NCBI GenBank assembly: GCA_019313725.1
Contig: JAFDAT010000039.1
Location: 1-14,994 of the forward strand
DNA: 14,994 nucleotides
Origin: Deltaproteobacteria bacterium
Lineage (GTDB): Bacteria > Desulfobacterota > Desulfobacteria > Desulfobacterales > B30-G6
Direction of reading: 5' to 3'
A model generated the notes under the pieces. The model saw only the letters and a program-made list of their open reading frames with translations, searched no databases and had not been told where the DNA came from. Within the stretch, counting starts at the first letter, position 1; every line of letters starts with the position of its first letter. Made by a program: the position numbers and the translations under genes. Shown one piece after another: positions 1 through 7,144 of this stretch.

Positions 1-941
1 CGGCGAAACGTTCGCACCATCCAACGATAAGTGAGAATCGACAATAAAAATATAATCCCTCCGGATGAAAGGATGATGCCGAAAATCTGCCCTGTAAATT
101 CCCGTTTATCGATCAAGTAGCTTCGCTCGATGTATCCAACCGATGGACTGAACTTCCAAAAAAAGATAAAAAGCATCAGCAGCCATATGGTGTGGTTGTT
201 TTTCCGAAAACGGTTCAAACGACTCGGAACGGATCTGATATAAGGCCATGCCCGGTTGAACGCTGTCGATAATTCCAATTTCTTTGTGTGCTTGCGCGGC
301 TTAAGCTGCTTTTTTTCAGGAATATACCGGAAACCGACCAGCGCTGTAAACAACGGTGGAATTCCAGCCAGAAAAAAAACCACCCATGGCTCCACCAACC
401 CGCCCTCAATGTTATACTGCAACCAGCCACCCAATAACAACGCGCCTGCATTTGAGATAGACAAGATCAACCATTGAAAATTGACAAAAGATCCTACCCT
501 TTTCAGACGCTGCCCCTCTGTTACCATGATGGCATCCGTCACGACGTCCACAAATGCGTATGTTGTAAACGTAAGATTAAAAACAATGAAGTAAATCAAC
601 GGGATGGTGATTCCCAGATAATATAAAATAGCAGCCATAAACCAGAATACAACCGCCAGGCAGGCCATCAATACATACCAGGATTTTCGATGATAGCCGA
701 ACAGCGCAAACCGATCGGAAATGTAGCCCCAAATGGGTTTCATCATCCATCCAATGCTCTTCAAAGCGTCGAACAGTTGCCCTCCGGCATCGTCCATTCC
801 GAGCTGAAACTTGATGAAAAACAGGATGGGAATTTCCGTTAAGTTTTTTGTGCCCTGGACAAAATATGGCATGCCGATGGTCCAGCGGAGGTGAGAGAGT
901 CTGCGGGAATTTTGGGCAGCCGTTTTTTGAGATGAATTCAT
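1..941 (-). CDS. BT1-family MFS transporter, C-terminal part outside the window
   Basis: This is an integral membrane transporter of the major facilitator superfamily, closest to the BT1 (folate/biopterin transporter) branch. The 313 visible residues start at an ATG at 941 and the frame is open to the window edge, so the C-terminal part is missing. Diagnostic stretches are the loop KPIWGYISDRFALFGY (residues 68-83), which matches the BT1 signature between the first helices, and the acidic helix motif FVDVVTDAIMVTEG (130-143). Hydrophobic segments are seen at roughly 92-125, 155-175, 186-205, 250-263 and 285-305. No strong ribosome binding site precedes the ATG. It lies six bases after the stop of the selenoprotein gene, which suggests translational coupling. 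BT1 proteins in eukaryotes move pterins or folates, but the substrate in bacteria is generally unknown and nothing here fixes it. Family call is good; substrate is not called. Confidence 0.85.
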   Translation of the reverse strand, partial: MNSSQKTAAQNSRRLSHLRWTIGMPYFVQGTKNLTEIPILFFIKFQLGMDDAGGQLFDALKSIGWMMKPIWGYISDRFALFGYHRKSWYVLMACLAVVFWFMAAILYYLGITIPLIYFIVFNLTFTTYAFVDVVTDAIMVTEGQRLKRVGSFVNFQWLILSISNAGALLLGGWLQYNIEGGLVEPWVVFFLAGIPPLFTALVGFRYIPEKKQLKPRKHTKKLELSTAFNRAWPYIRSVPSRLNRFRKNNHTIWLLMLFIFFWKFSPSVGYIERSYLIDKREFTGQIFGIILSSGGIIFLLSILTYRWMVRTFR

Positions 942-947
942 GACCGA

Positions 948-1484
948 CTATATTTCCGGGGCTGCAGGAAGATCAAGGTCCGTATCATTGATATGGTTAA
1001 AAAAGTTGGATAAGGTTTTCTGGGCAATAATAACGGTAATCTCTGCTACCTGAGCATCCGCATATCCGGCATTCTTGAAGGCTTCAATATCGATGTCGCT
1101 GACATAACCTTTAGTCTCGAGGATTCTTAATGTATAATTGATCAACGCTGCATGTTTAGGATCATTCGCATTTCCTTTGCGGATGTCTACAATATCTTCA
1201 CTGGTTAACCCCTGTCCCGATAAACTACCGGTATGTGCGGCCAGTCAGTACCTGCAATTGTTATATTGGCTGACCACAATCCTAACGACATCCTGCTCAA
1301 CAGGGGTGAAGCTACCATTGGATATCATCTCGTCGAGCTTCAAATAGGCATCTAAGGTGACGCTGCTATTCGCCATGCCTTTAAATATATTCGGCACCAT
1401 GCCAAATTTAGACTTTATTGCGGCATAGGTTTTTCCTGTATGTTCATCTGCTTTTTCTTCTGTAATAACGGGTAATCTTGCCAT
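948..1484 (-). CDS. AhpD-like (CMD family) selenoprotein, Sec at residue 80 encoded by in-frame UGA
   Basis: This is a 178-residue protein of the carboxymuconolactone decarboxylase/AhpD superfamily, read through an in-frame TGA at 1245-1247. The ATG at 1484 has a strong Shine-Dalgarno sequence five bases upstream, and the true stop is TAG at 948-950. The first 79 residues end in VVSQYNNCRY; after the TGA the same frame continues LAAHTGSLSGQG. Joined, they give C77-R-Y-U80-x3-H84, the exact spacing of the AhpD redox motif CxxC-x3-H with the second Cys replaced by selenocysteine. Asp65 occupies the place of the family's catalytic Glu, with Glu63 nearby. The remaining ~90 residues are helical and normal for the fold, with no further stops. 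AhpD proteins are thiol-dependent peroxidases or disulfide reductases in the cytoplasm; Sec in the resolving or attacking position is known for AhpD-like selenoproteins. The reducing partner is unknown. The alternative, a nonsense mutation in a Cys-type gene, is less likely given the SECIS-like hairpin and intact downstream frame. Confidence 0.9.
1200..1247 (-). promoter_or_regulatory. Putative bacterial SECIS element after the Sec UGA
   Basis: On the transcript, the UGA at 1247-1245 is followed after 13 bases by a hairpin with arms CCGGUA (1231-1226) and UAUCGG (1222-1217). The stem has six pairs, one of them G-U, and the loop is GUU (1225-1223). An outer helix is possible between ACUGG (1245-1241) and CCAGU (1204-1200). 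There are 19 bases between the UGA and the loop, and the loop begins with G. Both agree with what is known of bacterial SECIS elements, which bind SelB with a conserved loop G close to the UGA. The pairing was done by eye and no folding energy was computed. Confidence 0.7.
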
Positions 1485-1489
1485 TGTTG

Positions 1490-1497
1490 ACCTCCTT
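1490..1497 (-). promoter_or_regulatory. Ribosome binding site deciding the selenoprotein start
   Basis: AAGGAGGT on the minus strand is a near-perfect Shine-Dalgarno sequence, five bases before the ATG at 1484. It favours this start over an ATG 45 bases further upstream, which would add an unconvincing N-terminal extension. Confidence 0.85.
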
Positions 1498-1696
1498 TCG
1501 TTTTGGGTTTTGTTCAAACCATATTCCAATGATATCCCTAACCGGCATAAGTTGTTATCGACGATGCCGATCAGGGTATCAAATCATTTATTTTTTACAA
1601 GCTGGAAATCCCTGGATCGCAACTGAAAGGCATGGACAAGTGATGCTTCAACTTTCCTCCAATTTGGGCATCTTATACAATAACTCCCTTTTTAAG

Positions 1697-1715
1697 CCAC
1701 CGGCTCTGCCGGTGG
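1697..1715. repeat. Perfect GC-rich hairpin, possible terminator or REP-like palindrome
   Basis: An 8-bp perfect inverted repeat (CCACCGGC, loop TCT, GCCGGTGG) lies just downstream of the stop of the VTT-oxidoreductase gene. On the minus-strand transcript only two U follow before an A-run (CUUAAAAA), so it is not a textbook intrinsic terminator. The plus strand has no U-tract after it either. The short, GC-rich arms and tiny loop resemble REP-type extragenic palindromes or the end hairpins recognised by IS200/IS605-type transposases, but no transposase is present here. It may still end or stabilise the upstream mRNA. The rest of the 1485-1728 spacer holds only the ribosome binding site of the selenoprotein gene and no convincing gene or promoter. 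Confidence 0.6.
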
Positions 1716-1728
1716 TCGCTGATTTGCC

Positions 1729-3870
1729 TTATCCGCGCATCCAGGTATGATAACGGCCCACCCAGTCGAGCATCTTTTCGGGTGCGTGAGCCTTTTTCCA
1801 TGCTCCGGCTGCATATTTGTTGGCTTCGACCAGTGTGGGATAAATATGAATCGTGCCCATGATTTTGTTCAGCCCGAGATTGTTTTTCATTGCCAAAACA
1901 TATTCAGCAATGAGGTCACCAGCATGCGCCCCAACAATGGTAACGCCCAGGATCTTATCCGTTCCCGGCTTGGTCAGCACCCTCACAAGACCATAGTCCT
2001 CGCTGTCGGCAATGGCGCGATCCAGATCGTCAATCCCATAGTCGGTCACTTCGTAAGGGATGTTCTTTTCCTTGGCATCCTGAATGTTAAACCCCACACG
2101 TGCAACTTCGGGATCAGTAAAAGTGGACCAGGGAATGACGCGATAATCAACGGAAAATCGCTTGATTCTGCCGAATAGTGCATTCACGGCAGCATACCAG
2201 GATTGATGGGCGGCCGTGTGGGTAAACTGGTAAGGGCCGGTCACATCACCACTGCAGTAAATGTTAGGATAATTTGTTTGCAGCATGCCGTTGGTCTCAA
2301 TGGTGTCGTTGGACCGTAAGATTACGCCCAGTTCCTCCAGACCGAATCCCTTGGCATTTGCAGCCCGCCCGACGGCCACTAGAATTTCGTCGAACTCGAT
2401 TTCCAATTCACCGGAATCGTTCTCGCAGATCAGAGTTTTGCGATCTCCGTCAACCCGAATCTCTTTGGCTTTGTGACCGGTAAGTACGCGTACACCCTCA
2501 TCTTCAAATTTTTTATGGACCATCTTAGAAACGTCTTCATCCTCACGAAGCATGATGCGCGACATCATCTCAACCTGCGTCACCCGGGAACCCAATCGGG
2601 AAAACGCCTGGGTCAGTTCGCAGCCAATGGGCCCTCCGCCTAAAACAACCAGTCGAGACGGTAGGTTTCGCATCTCCCAGACATTGTCTGAAGTCAGGTA
2701 CTTAACCTGATCCAATCCAGGAATCGGCGGAACAAATGGCCGTGCGCCTGTCGATACAACAATGCTCCGGGTGGTCAGTGTTTGGCCATTCACCTCAATG
2801 GTATAAGGTGATGTGATTTTGGCTTCCCCAAGAATGACCTCCACACCCAGGTCCGTATATCTTTCGATGCTGTCGTGGGGTTCCACCTTCTTGATAACAC
2901 GTTGAACACGCTCCATGACATCGGCAAATTCATAATTGATCTCTGTTGATTGAAATCCAAATTCTTTGGCCCGCCTGGCATAAGCCAGCATTTTGGCTGA
3001 CCGGATCAGCGCTTTGCTGGGAACACATCCGGTATTAAGGCAGTCACCCCCCATCCGGTGTTTTTCAATGAGAGCCACCCTGGCCTTGACCGTGGCTCCG
3101 ATATAGGAAGCAACCAGCCCAGCTGAGCCGCCGCCGATGACCACCATGTTGTAATCGAAACGTTTAGGCTTCGGCCATCCCGCATATATGCGCCTACTTT
3201 TTACAAAAGAAACTAAAGCTTTAGCAATCAAAGGAAAAATACCCAGAAGAACAAAAGAAAAAATCAGGGCCGGAGACAAGATATCCTGAAGCGACTGAAC
3301 TTTGGCCAGCTGTGTCCCCGCATTCACATACACAATAGTGCCCGGCAACATACCTATTTGGCTGACAATATAGAAAACAAGTATGCGGATGGGGGTTAAG
3401 CCCATGACCAGGTTAATGACAAAAAACGGAAATATCGGTACCAAACGCAGGGTGAAAAGATAAAATATTCCATCTTTACGAACGCCTTCGTTTATGGTGG
3501 TCAGTTTTTCCCCGAATTTGCCTTGAACACTCTCATGAAGTAGAAATCGAGCAACAAGAAAAGCGAGCGTGGCTCCAATTGAGGATGCAAAGCTTACCAG
3601 CAGGGTGCCTACACCCAGCCCCAACAACACTCCACCGGCGAGCGTCATCACTGCAGCACCCGGTAACGAACGTACAGCCATAACAACATAGCCGATAAAA
3701 TATAGTGTAATGGTCAGGAATTTATTGTGTTGGTAATAGTCTTCAAAAACCTGCTGATGTTCTTTCAGATTTTCCAGGGTGAAATACTGTTCCAGGTCAA
3801 ACACAAAAAAAGAAACAGCAACAGTCAAGAGGGCTATGACGAGGATTATCTTGGGTGCATATTTTTTCAT
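1729..3870 (-). CDS. TVP38/VTT membrane domain fused to FAD-dependent pyridine nucleotide-disulfide oxidoreductase
   Basis: This 713-residue fusion has two parts. Residues 1-228 are a TVP38/TMEM64-type VTT membrane domain with several hydrophobic helices and the typical core around RSLPGAAVMTLAGG (67-80) and LRLVPIFPFFVINLVMG (141-157). Residues 239-713 are a complete class I flavoprotein disulfide reductase. This part shows the FAD motif GGGSAG (246-251), the redox-active disulfide CLNTGC (Cys277, Cys282), the NAD(P)H motif GGGPIG (411-416), the second FAD motif CSGDVTG (539-545) and the C-terminal HIYPTLVE (675-682) supplying the active-site His/Glu. It therefore probably transfers electrons from NAD(P)H through FAD and a disulfide to a substrate near the inner membrane. 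It resembles dihydrolipoamide dehydrogenase and mercuric reductase, but lacks the heavy-metal-binding N-domain and C-terminal Cys pair of MerA, so mercury reduction is not supported. The start ATG has an AAGGGG sequence seven bases upstream. The same VTT-reductase fusion is known in other bacteria; its substrate is not established. Confidence 0.93.
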   Translation of the reverse strand: MKKYAPKIILVIALLTVAVSFFVFDLEQYFTLENLKEHQQVFEDYYQHNKFLTITLYFIGYVVMAVRSLPGAAVMTLAGGVLLGLGVGTLLVSFASSIGATLAFLVARFLLHESVQGKFGEKLTTINEGVRKDGIFYLFTLRLVPIFPFFVINLVMGLTPIRILVFYIVSQIGMLPGTIVYVNAGTQLAKVQSLQDILSPALIFSFVLLGIFPLIAKALVSFVKSRRIYAGWPKPKRFDYNMVVIGGGSAGLVASYIGATVKARVALIEKHRMGGDCLNTGCVPSKALIRSAKMLAYARRAKEFGFQSTEINYEFADVMERVQRVIKKVEPHDSIERYTDLGVEVILGEAKITSPYTIEVNGQTLTTRSIVVSTGARPFVPPIPGLDQVKYLTSDNVWEMRNLPSRLVVLGGGPIGCELTQAFSRLGSRVTQVEMMSRIMLREDEDVSKMVHKKFEDEGVRVLTGHKAKEIRVDGDRKTLICENDSGELEIEFDEILVAVGRAANAKGFGLEELGVILRSNDTIETNGMLQTNYPNIYCSGDVTGPYQFTHTAAHQSWYAAVNALFGRIKRFSVDYRVIPWSTFTDPEVARVGFNIQDAKEKNIPYEVTDYGIDDLDRAIADSEDYGLVRVLTKPGTDKILGVTIVGAHAGDLIAEYVLAMKNNLGLNKIMGTIHIYPTLVEANKYAAGAWKKAHAPEKMLDWVGRYHTWMRG

Positions 3871-4298
3871 AGAAAAACCCCTTTTAACTTAAAAAAATAA
3901 ATGTTTAATCTAACCAACAAACGATTCTAGATCTTTATTTGAAAAACTTGCTTCATCTTTGAAGTTCTTCGTTTATTTCTTTCGTCGATTGGTTTTGAAA
4001 ATCCTTACACATTTCGTTGTTATGCTTGGGAACCGTTGGGGTAGGCGTGCTTATACCCACGAAGCTCATTGTCAAGATTTGGTATTACTGGATATTTTTA
4101 TTCGTGGAACTATTTGGTCTTTATTATCTCGCCGCCAGTATTCTTTATTGGGTTCGAAATGGAACAAGCTAATTCGGATAGATTTGTAAGGTTTTCCATA
4201 TTTGCGCGACTAAATATCAAAAGGCAATAGAATCTATAATATAAGGGATCGATTGTTGATGACCAGAGATAGCAAAGTTTATTTTTTGGGTGAACACG
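3871..4298. other. Divergent intergenic region, AT-rich, no confident gene
   Basis: This 428-base region lies between the divergently transcribed VTT-oxidoreductase and alpha/beta hydrolase genes and should hold promoters for both. The only recognisable -10-like hexamer for the plus strand is TATAAT at 4235-4240, without a convincing -35 partner at normal spacing. For the minus strand, the sequence just before 3870 is a ribosome binding site (AAGGGG) embedded in T and A runs. Open frames here are short and lack good starts; the one noteworthy stretch is listed separately at 3999-4172. No RNA gene was recognised. Confidence 0.5.
3999..4172 (+). pseudogene. Possible remnant of a membrane protein gene, or tiny membrane peptide
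   Basis: This stretch between two stops reads as 57 codons with an unusually protein-like, strongly hydrophobic translation: LGTVGVGVLIPTKLIVKI followed by WYYWIFLFVELFGLYYLAAS, then a polar end. It would form one transmembrane helix or a short helical hairpin. No ATG is in frame; TTG codons at 4017 and 4026 are the only early options and neither has a ribosome binding site. It could be the decayed tail of a former membrane gene, a very small membrane protein, or chance in AT-rich DNA. No family is recognised. Confidence 0.2.
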
Positions 4299-5192
4299 AT
4301 GTTGTTAAAAAAATCACAATCTTTAGCGGCGCTTGCCGCATTCCGACCCAATGTCAGCCGATTGCAATATCGCTGGATGAAGCTTCCATCGTCCGTTTGG
4401 ATCTGGCTGTTGTTATCCTGCGGGATTCCCGGCCCGGAATCCTCGGTAGAGGATATATCCGGATTGCCGCGACGAATGTATGCCGGCGAGATTTCAGATG
4501 CAAAAACGATCAGTGCGCTGGTGGCTGGAAACCCGGATGGGCAACAGGTGATCTTTATTCATGGGACTCCCGGATCAGCCGAGGGGTGGGCCGATTATCT
4601 AATCACCGTTCCCCCGGGATTCCAATACTTAGCTCTCGATCGTCCGGGATTCGGGTGGAGTGGTCCTGATCATGCGGTCGTTTCAATGGCGGATCAGGCC
4701 AAAGCGGTCAGCCTTCTTTTCGAAAACCATTCAGGACGTAAACCGATTCTTGTCGGGCATTCTCTGGGTGGTCCCATCGCCGCATGGGTGGCCGCGACAC
4801 AGCCCGATGCACTATCGGGTATCGTGATTGTGGCAGGTTCCCTGGACGCTTCTCAGGAACGCATTCACCCGCTTCAACGCCTGGGAGCATCCTGGCCGAT
4901 CCGTACGCTGCTGCCCCGGTCGGTTCGGAATGCTAACCGTGAATTGATGGCCTTGAAAACCGAGTTGAAAAGTTTACACCCTTTACTGGAAAAAGTCCGT
5001 GTGCCGGTTGTGATTGTGCATGGCACCGAGGATGATCTGGTCTCCTACCAAAATGTGGAATTCATGCAACGTAATCTTACAGGCACTAAAAAGGTAACTT
5101 TGAAAGGTCTGGAAGGTTTCAACCATTTTCTACCATGGATGGCGAGAGCACATATACAAGCGGCAATTATGGATTTAGCCGAAAAATATTAG
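4299..5192 (+). CDS. Alpha/beta hydrolase, probably membrane-anchored or exported
   Basis: This 297-residue protein has a full alpha/beta-hydrolase fold. The oxyanion-hole loop is HGTPGSAEGW (88-97), the nucleophile elbow is GHSLGG with Ser155 as nucleophile, the acid is Asp245 in HGTEDDLV, and the base is His276 in GFNHF. Such enzymes cleave ester or amide bonds, or occasionally C-C bonds; the substrate is not evident. ATG 4299 is chosen because GGGTGA sits five bases upstream, whereas the GTG at 4290 has no ribosome binding site. The N-terminus is odd. A hydrophobic run WIWLLLSC ends in a possible lipobox at Cys41, preceded by an untypically long basic stretch. A start at Met27 (4377) would give a classic lipoprotein signal but has no ribosome binding site. 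It is the first of three plus-strand genes, 59 bases before the DedA/ATP-grasp gene, so a lipid or envelope substrate is plausible. Confidence 0.88.
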   Translation: MLLKKSQSLAALAAFRPNVSRLQYRWMKLPSSVWIWLLLSCGIPGPESSVEDISGLPRRMYAGEISDAKTISALVAGNPDGQQVIFIHGTPGSAEGWADYLITVPPGFQYLALDRPGFGWSGPDHAVVSMADQAKAVSLLFENHSGRKPILVGHSLGGPIAAWVAATQPDALSGIVIVAGSLDASQERIHPLQRLGASWPIRTLLPRSVRNANRELMALKTELKSLHPLLEKVRVPVVIVHGTEDDLVSYQNVEFMQRNLTGTKKVTLKGLEGFNHFLPWMARAHIQAAIMDLAEKY

Positions 5193-5251
5193 CAGAGGAT
5201 TATATTGAACGCAGTGAAGTATCTCATCCATAGAAAAAGGAATAGAAAGAA

Positions 5252-7024
5252 ATGATCGATTCCGATAAAATAATCAACTATCTTATTCTTCTGGGGACTG
5301 ACCCATTTGCAATAGCCTTGGCCATTATACTCGCCACGTTCATTTTGGAGGATGCGGCAACGGTCGGTGCCGCCATGCTGGCATCAGATGGTATACTGCC
5401 AATCTATTTGGCGATAATCGCCTTGATATCCGGCATAGTGCTGGGAGATGTAGGGCTTTACGGTTTGGGCCGTTTGTCGACGAAGAGCCCTTGGGTTCGC
5501 CGTATGCTTCGGCAACGGAAGACGATCGATATGCGCAACTGGATGGCGCATCGCATTTTACCCATGGTATTTGCTGCGCGCTTCATACCCGGTGCGCGGT
5601 TTCCCTATTACACGGCATCGGGACTGTTAGGTCTTCCCTTCTGGCGATTCACGATGGCTGCGTTTCTCGCAGTGACGTTATGGACATCGCTGCTGTTTAC
5701 TGCGGTAATTTACTTCGGCATCTATTTCCACGATCGTTTGGGATGGTGGCGGTGGATTCTGGCCGGGGGTGTCGTTTTGGCTATCATCGCACTTTCACGG
5801 ATATATCGGCATGCGTTATTGGCACCAACACCCTCGGAGCGTTGGATGCCTGATTCCAACAGCAAACCGCAGAAAAAAATCAATCAGGAACACGGTAGCA
5901 GGGATTTAGAGCCGCCTAAGATCGTGGCCGGTATTCCCGGAATGCCGCCAATCAATCTTAGTCAACCACCACTTTCTTTTTATGAATTCTGGCCGCCATG
6001 GCTATTTTACATCCCCATTGCCTTGACATGGGGAGTGCTCTCACTGAGACACTTTTCGATTACCTTGCCTACGGTGGCAAATCCACTATTCCCGGATGGC
6101 GATTTGACGGGTGAGTCGAAGTCAAAGATATTGGATCTGGTCCAGCCTGAGGGCAAAAAATGGTTTGCCAAGCACGCCGCATTAATTCGATCTAAGCAGG
6201 AGGGGGACACCGCAGCAGACGTGGCACGTGCCATGGTTGTACTATCTGAAGCAGGGATTTCTTTTCCTGTCGTTACAAAACCTGATATCGGGTGCCGAGG
6301 CGTGGGGGTAAGACTTGCAAAAAACAAGAAAGATTTGGCTGCTTACGTGGCTAACTTCCCACCCGGCCAGACCATTTTATTTCAGGAATACGTTGATTAC
6401 GAACCAGAAGCCGGCATATTCTATATTCGCTTTCCCGGAGCGCCCAACGGGTTTATTTTTTCGATTACGCTTAAGTATTTTCCGCGCGTAATAGGCGACG
6501 GTCGATCGACACTTCGAGAATTGATCATAAGGGACCCACGGGCTGGACAGATCCCGCATGTCTATTTCCCAAGACACGCCAACCAGCTGGATCGAGTGCT
6601 CCCACCCGGTGAAACTTTCAGGCTCAATTTCGCCGGAAGCCATAGCCGCGGAACAATTTTTCGTAACGGAAACGCCTACATCACAAAAGAGATAAGCGCC
6701 ACGTTCGACGAGGTTGCCAAAACGATTCCTGAATTCTATTTTGGTCGTTTCGATGTTCGTTTTCCCGATTTTAAAGCGTTGCAGAGCGGCGAGGATTTTA
6801 AAATTGTCGAAATCAACGGTGCCGGTGGGGAGGCCACCAGCATCTGGGACAGCTCCATCTCGCTAGGAGACGCTTATCAAACCCTGATCCGGCAGTGGGC
6901 CTTGCTCTTTAGAATAGGAGCCCTAAACCGTGCCAGGGGCTTTCGGCCCGTGGGCATGGCAACTCTTTTCCGAAACTATCGATTGGAACAAAAGCTGTCA
7001 CGATTGTACCCATTGACCGAATAA
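5252..7024 (+). CDS. DedA-family membrane domain fused to ATP-grasp ligase domain
   Basis: This 590-residue fusion has an N-terminal DedA (VTT superfamily) domain, residues about 15-190. It carries the acidic pair Glu33-Asp34, the GDVGLYGLGR motif (65-74) and the hallmark RFIPGAR (110-116) on a re-entrant region. After a polar linker and the motif FYEFWPPWLFYIP (243-255) comes an ATP-grasp domain. This has KPD (343-345) with a following glycine loop, FQEYVDYEP (377-385), the VIGDGRSTLREL segment (413-424) that recalls cyanophycin synthetase and D-Ala-D-Ala ligase relatives, Asp501 in GRFDVRF, and the metal-binding pair Glu520/Asn522 in VEINGAGGE. ATP-grasp ligases activate a carboxylate as acyl phosphate and join it to an amine, thiol or hydroxyl. 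DedA proteins are membrane proteins of the inner membrane, some of which move lipid carriers or phospholipids. A coupled ligate-and-translocate role is inference. AAGGA lies ten bases before the ATG. The substrate is unknown. Confidence 0.9.
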   Translation: MIDSDKIINYLILLGTDPFAIALAIILATFILEDAATVGAAMLASDGILPIYLAIIALISGIVLGDVGLYGLGRLSTKSPWVRRMLRQRKTIDMRNWMAHRILPMVFAARFIPGARFPYYTASGLLGLPFWRFTMAAFLAVTLWTSLLFTAVIYFGIYFHDRLGWWRWILAGGVVLAIIALSRIYRHALLAPTPSERWMPDSNSKPQKKINQEHGSRDLEPPKIVAGIPGMPPINLSQPPLSFYEFWPPWLFYIPIALTWGVLSLRHFSITLPTVANPLFPDGDLTGESKSKILDLVQPEGKKWFAKHAALIRSKQEGDTAADVARAMVVLSEAGISFPVVTKPDIGCRGVGVRLAKNKKDLAAYVANFPPGQTILFQEYVDYEPEAGIFYIRFPGAPNGFIFSITLKYFPRVIGDGRSTLRELIIRDPRAGQIPHVYFPRHANQLDRVLPPGETFRLNFAGSHSRGTIFRNGNAYITKEISATFDEVAKTIPEFYFGRFDVRFPDFKALQSGEDFKIVEINGAGGEATSIWDSSISLGDAYQTLIRQWALLFRIGALNRARGFRPVGMATLFRNYRLEQKLSRLYPLTE

Positions 7025-7056
7025 CCGCAGCCGTGATTGACGGAGTGAAGTAAAGC

Positions 7057-7081
7057 CCTCCTTGTGGAGGAATTCATGAAT
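7057..7081. repeat. Small hairpin plus palindrome between DedA/ATP-grasp and acyltransferase genes
   Basis: CCTCC-TTGT-GGAGG (7057-7070) can form a 5-bp hairpin and is directly followed by the palindrome ATTCATGAAT (7072-7081). A T-run (7092-7097) follows at some distance. The arrangement could weaken transcription between the two genes or be an operator, but it is too short to be sure. A TATAAT at 7124-7129 lies so close to the next ribosome binding site that a promoter there would give almost no leader, and it has no -35 match. Confidence 0.25.
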
Positions 7082-7144
7082 CCTGGAGTCCTTTTTTCCA
7101 CCTGGGGGAGAAGGCCCATCATTATAATATAGGAGGTGCCAAAC

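Noticed and set aside
948..1145. A separate 65-residue protein on the minus strand
   Set aside because: It is the C-terminal part of the AhpD-like selenoprotein; the frame is open from the UGA at 1245-1247 and the ATG at 1145 is internal with no ribosome binding site.
1245..1529. A complete 94-residue AhpD-like protein ending at TGA
   Set aside because: The stop falls exactly on the second redox position, the rest of the domain follows in frame, and the ribosome binding site supports the later start at 1484.
1729..3870. Mercuric reductase
   Set aside because: The flavoprotein core is similar, but the N-terminal metal-binding domain and C-terminal Cys pair are absent and no other mer genes are nearby.
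3959..4189. A 76-residue plus-strand frame starting at TTG
   Set aside because: Composition is low in structure, there is no ribosome binding site, and an overlapping frame looks more protein-like.
4253..4669. A 138-residue plus-strand frame overlapping the alpha/beta hydrolase
   Set aside because: It is out of frame with a gene that has a full catalytic triad, and its translation shows no family features.
7124..7129. TATAAT as promoter for the acyltransferase
   Set aside because: No -35 match at normal spacing, and transcription would begin inside the ribosome binding site.
7136..7144. GTG start for the acyltransferase
   Set aside because: The GTG overlaps the AGGAGG ribosome binding site of the ATG at 7145.
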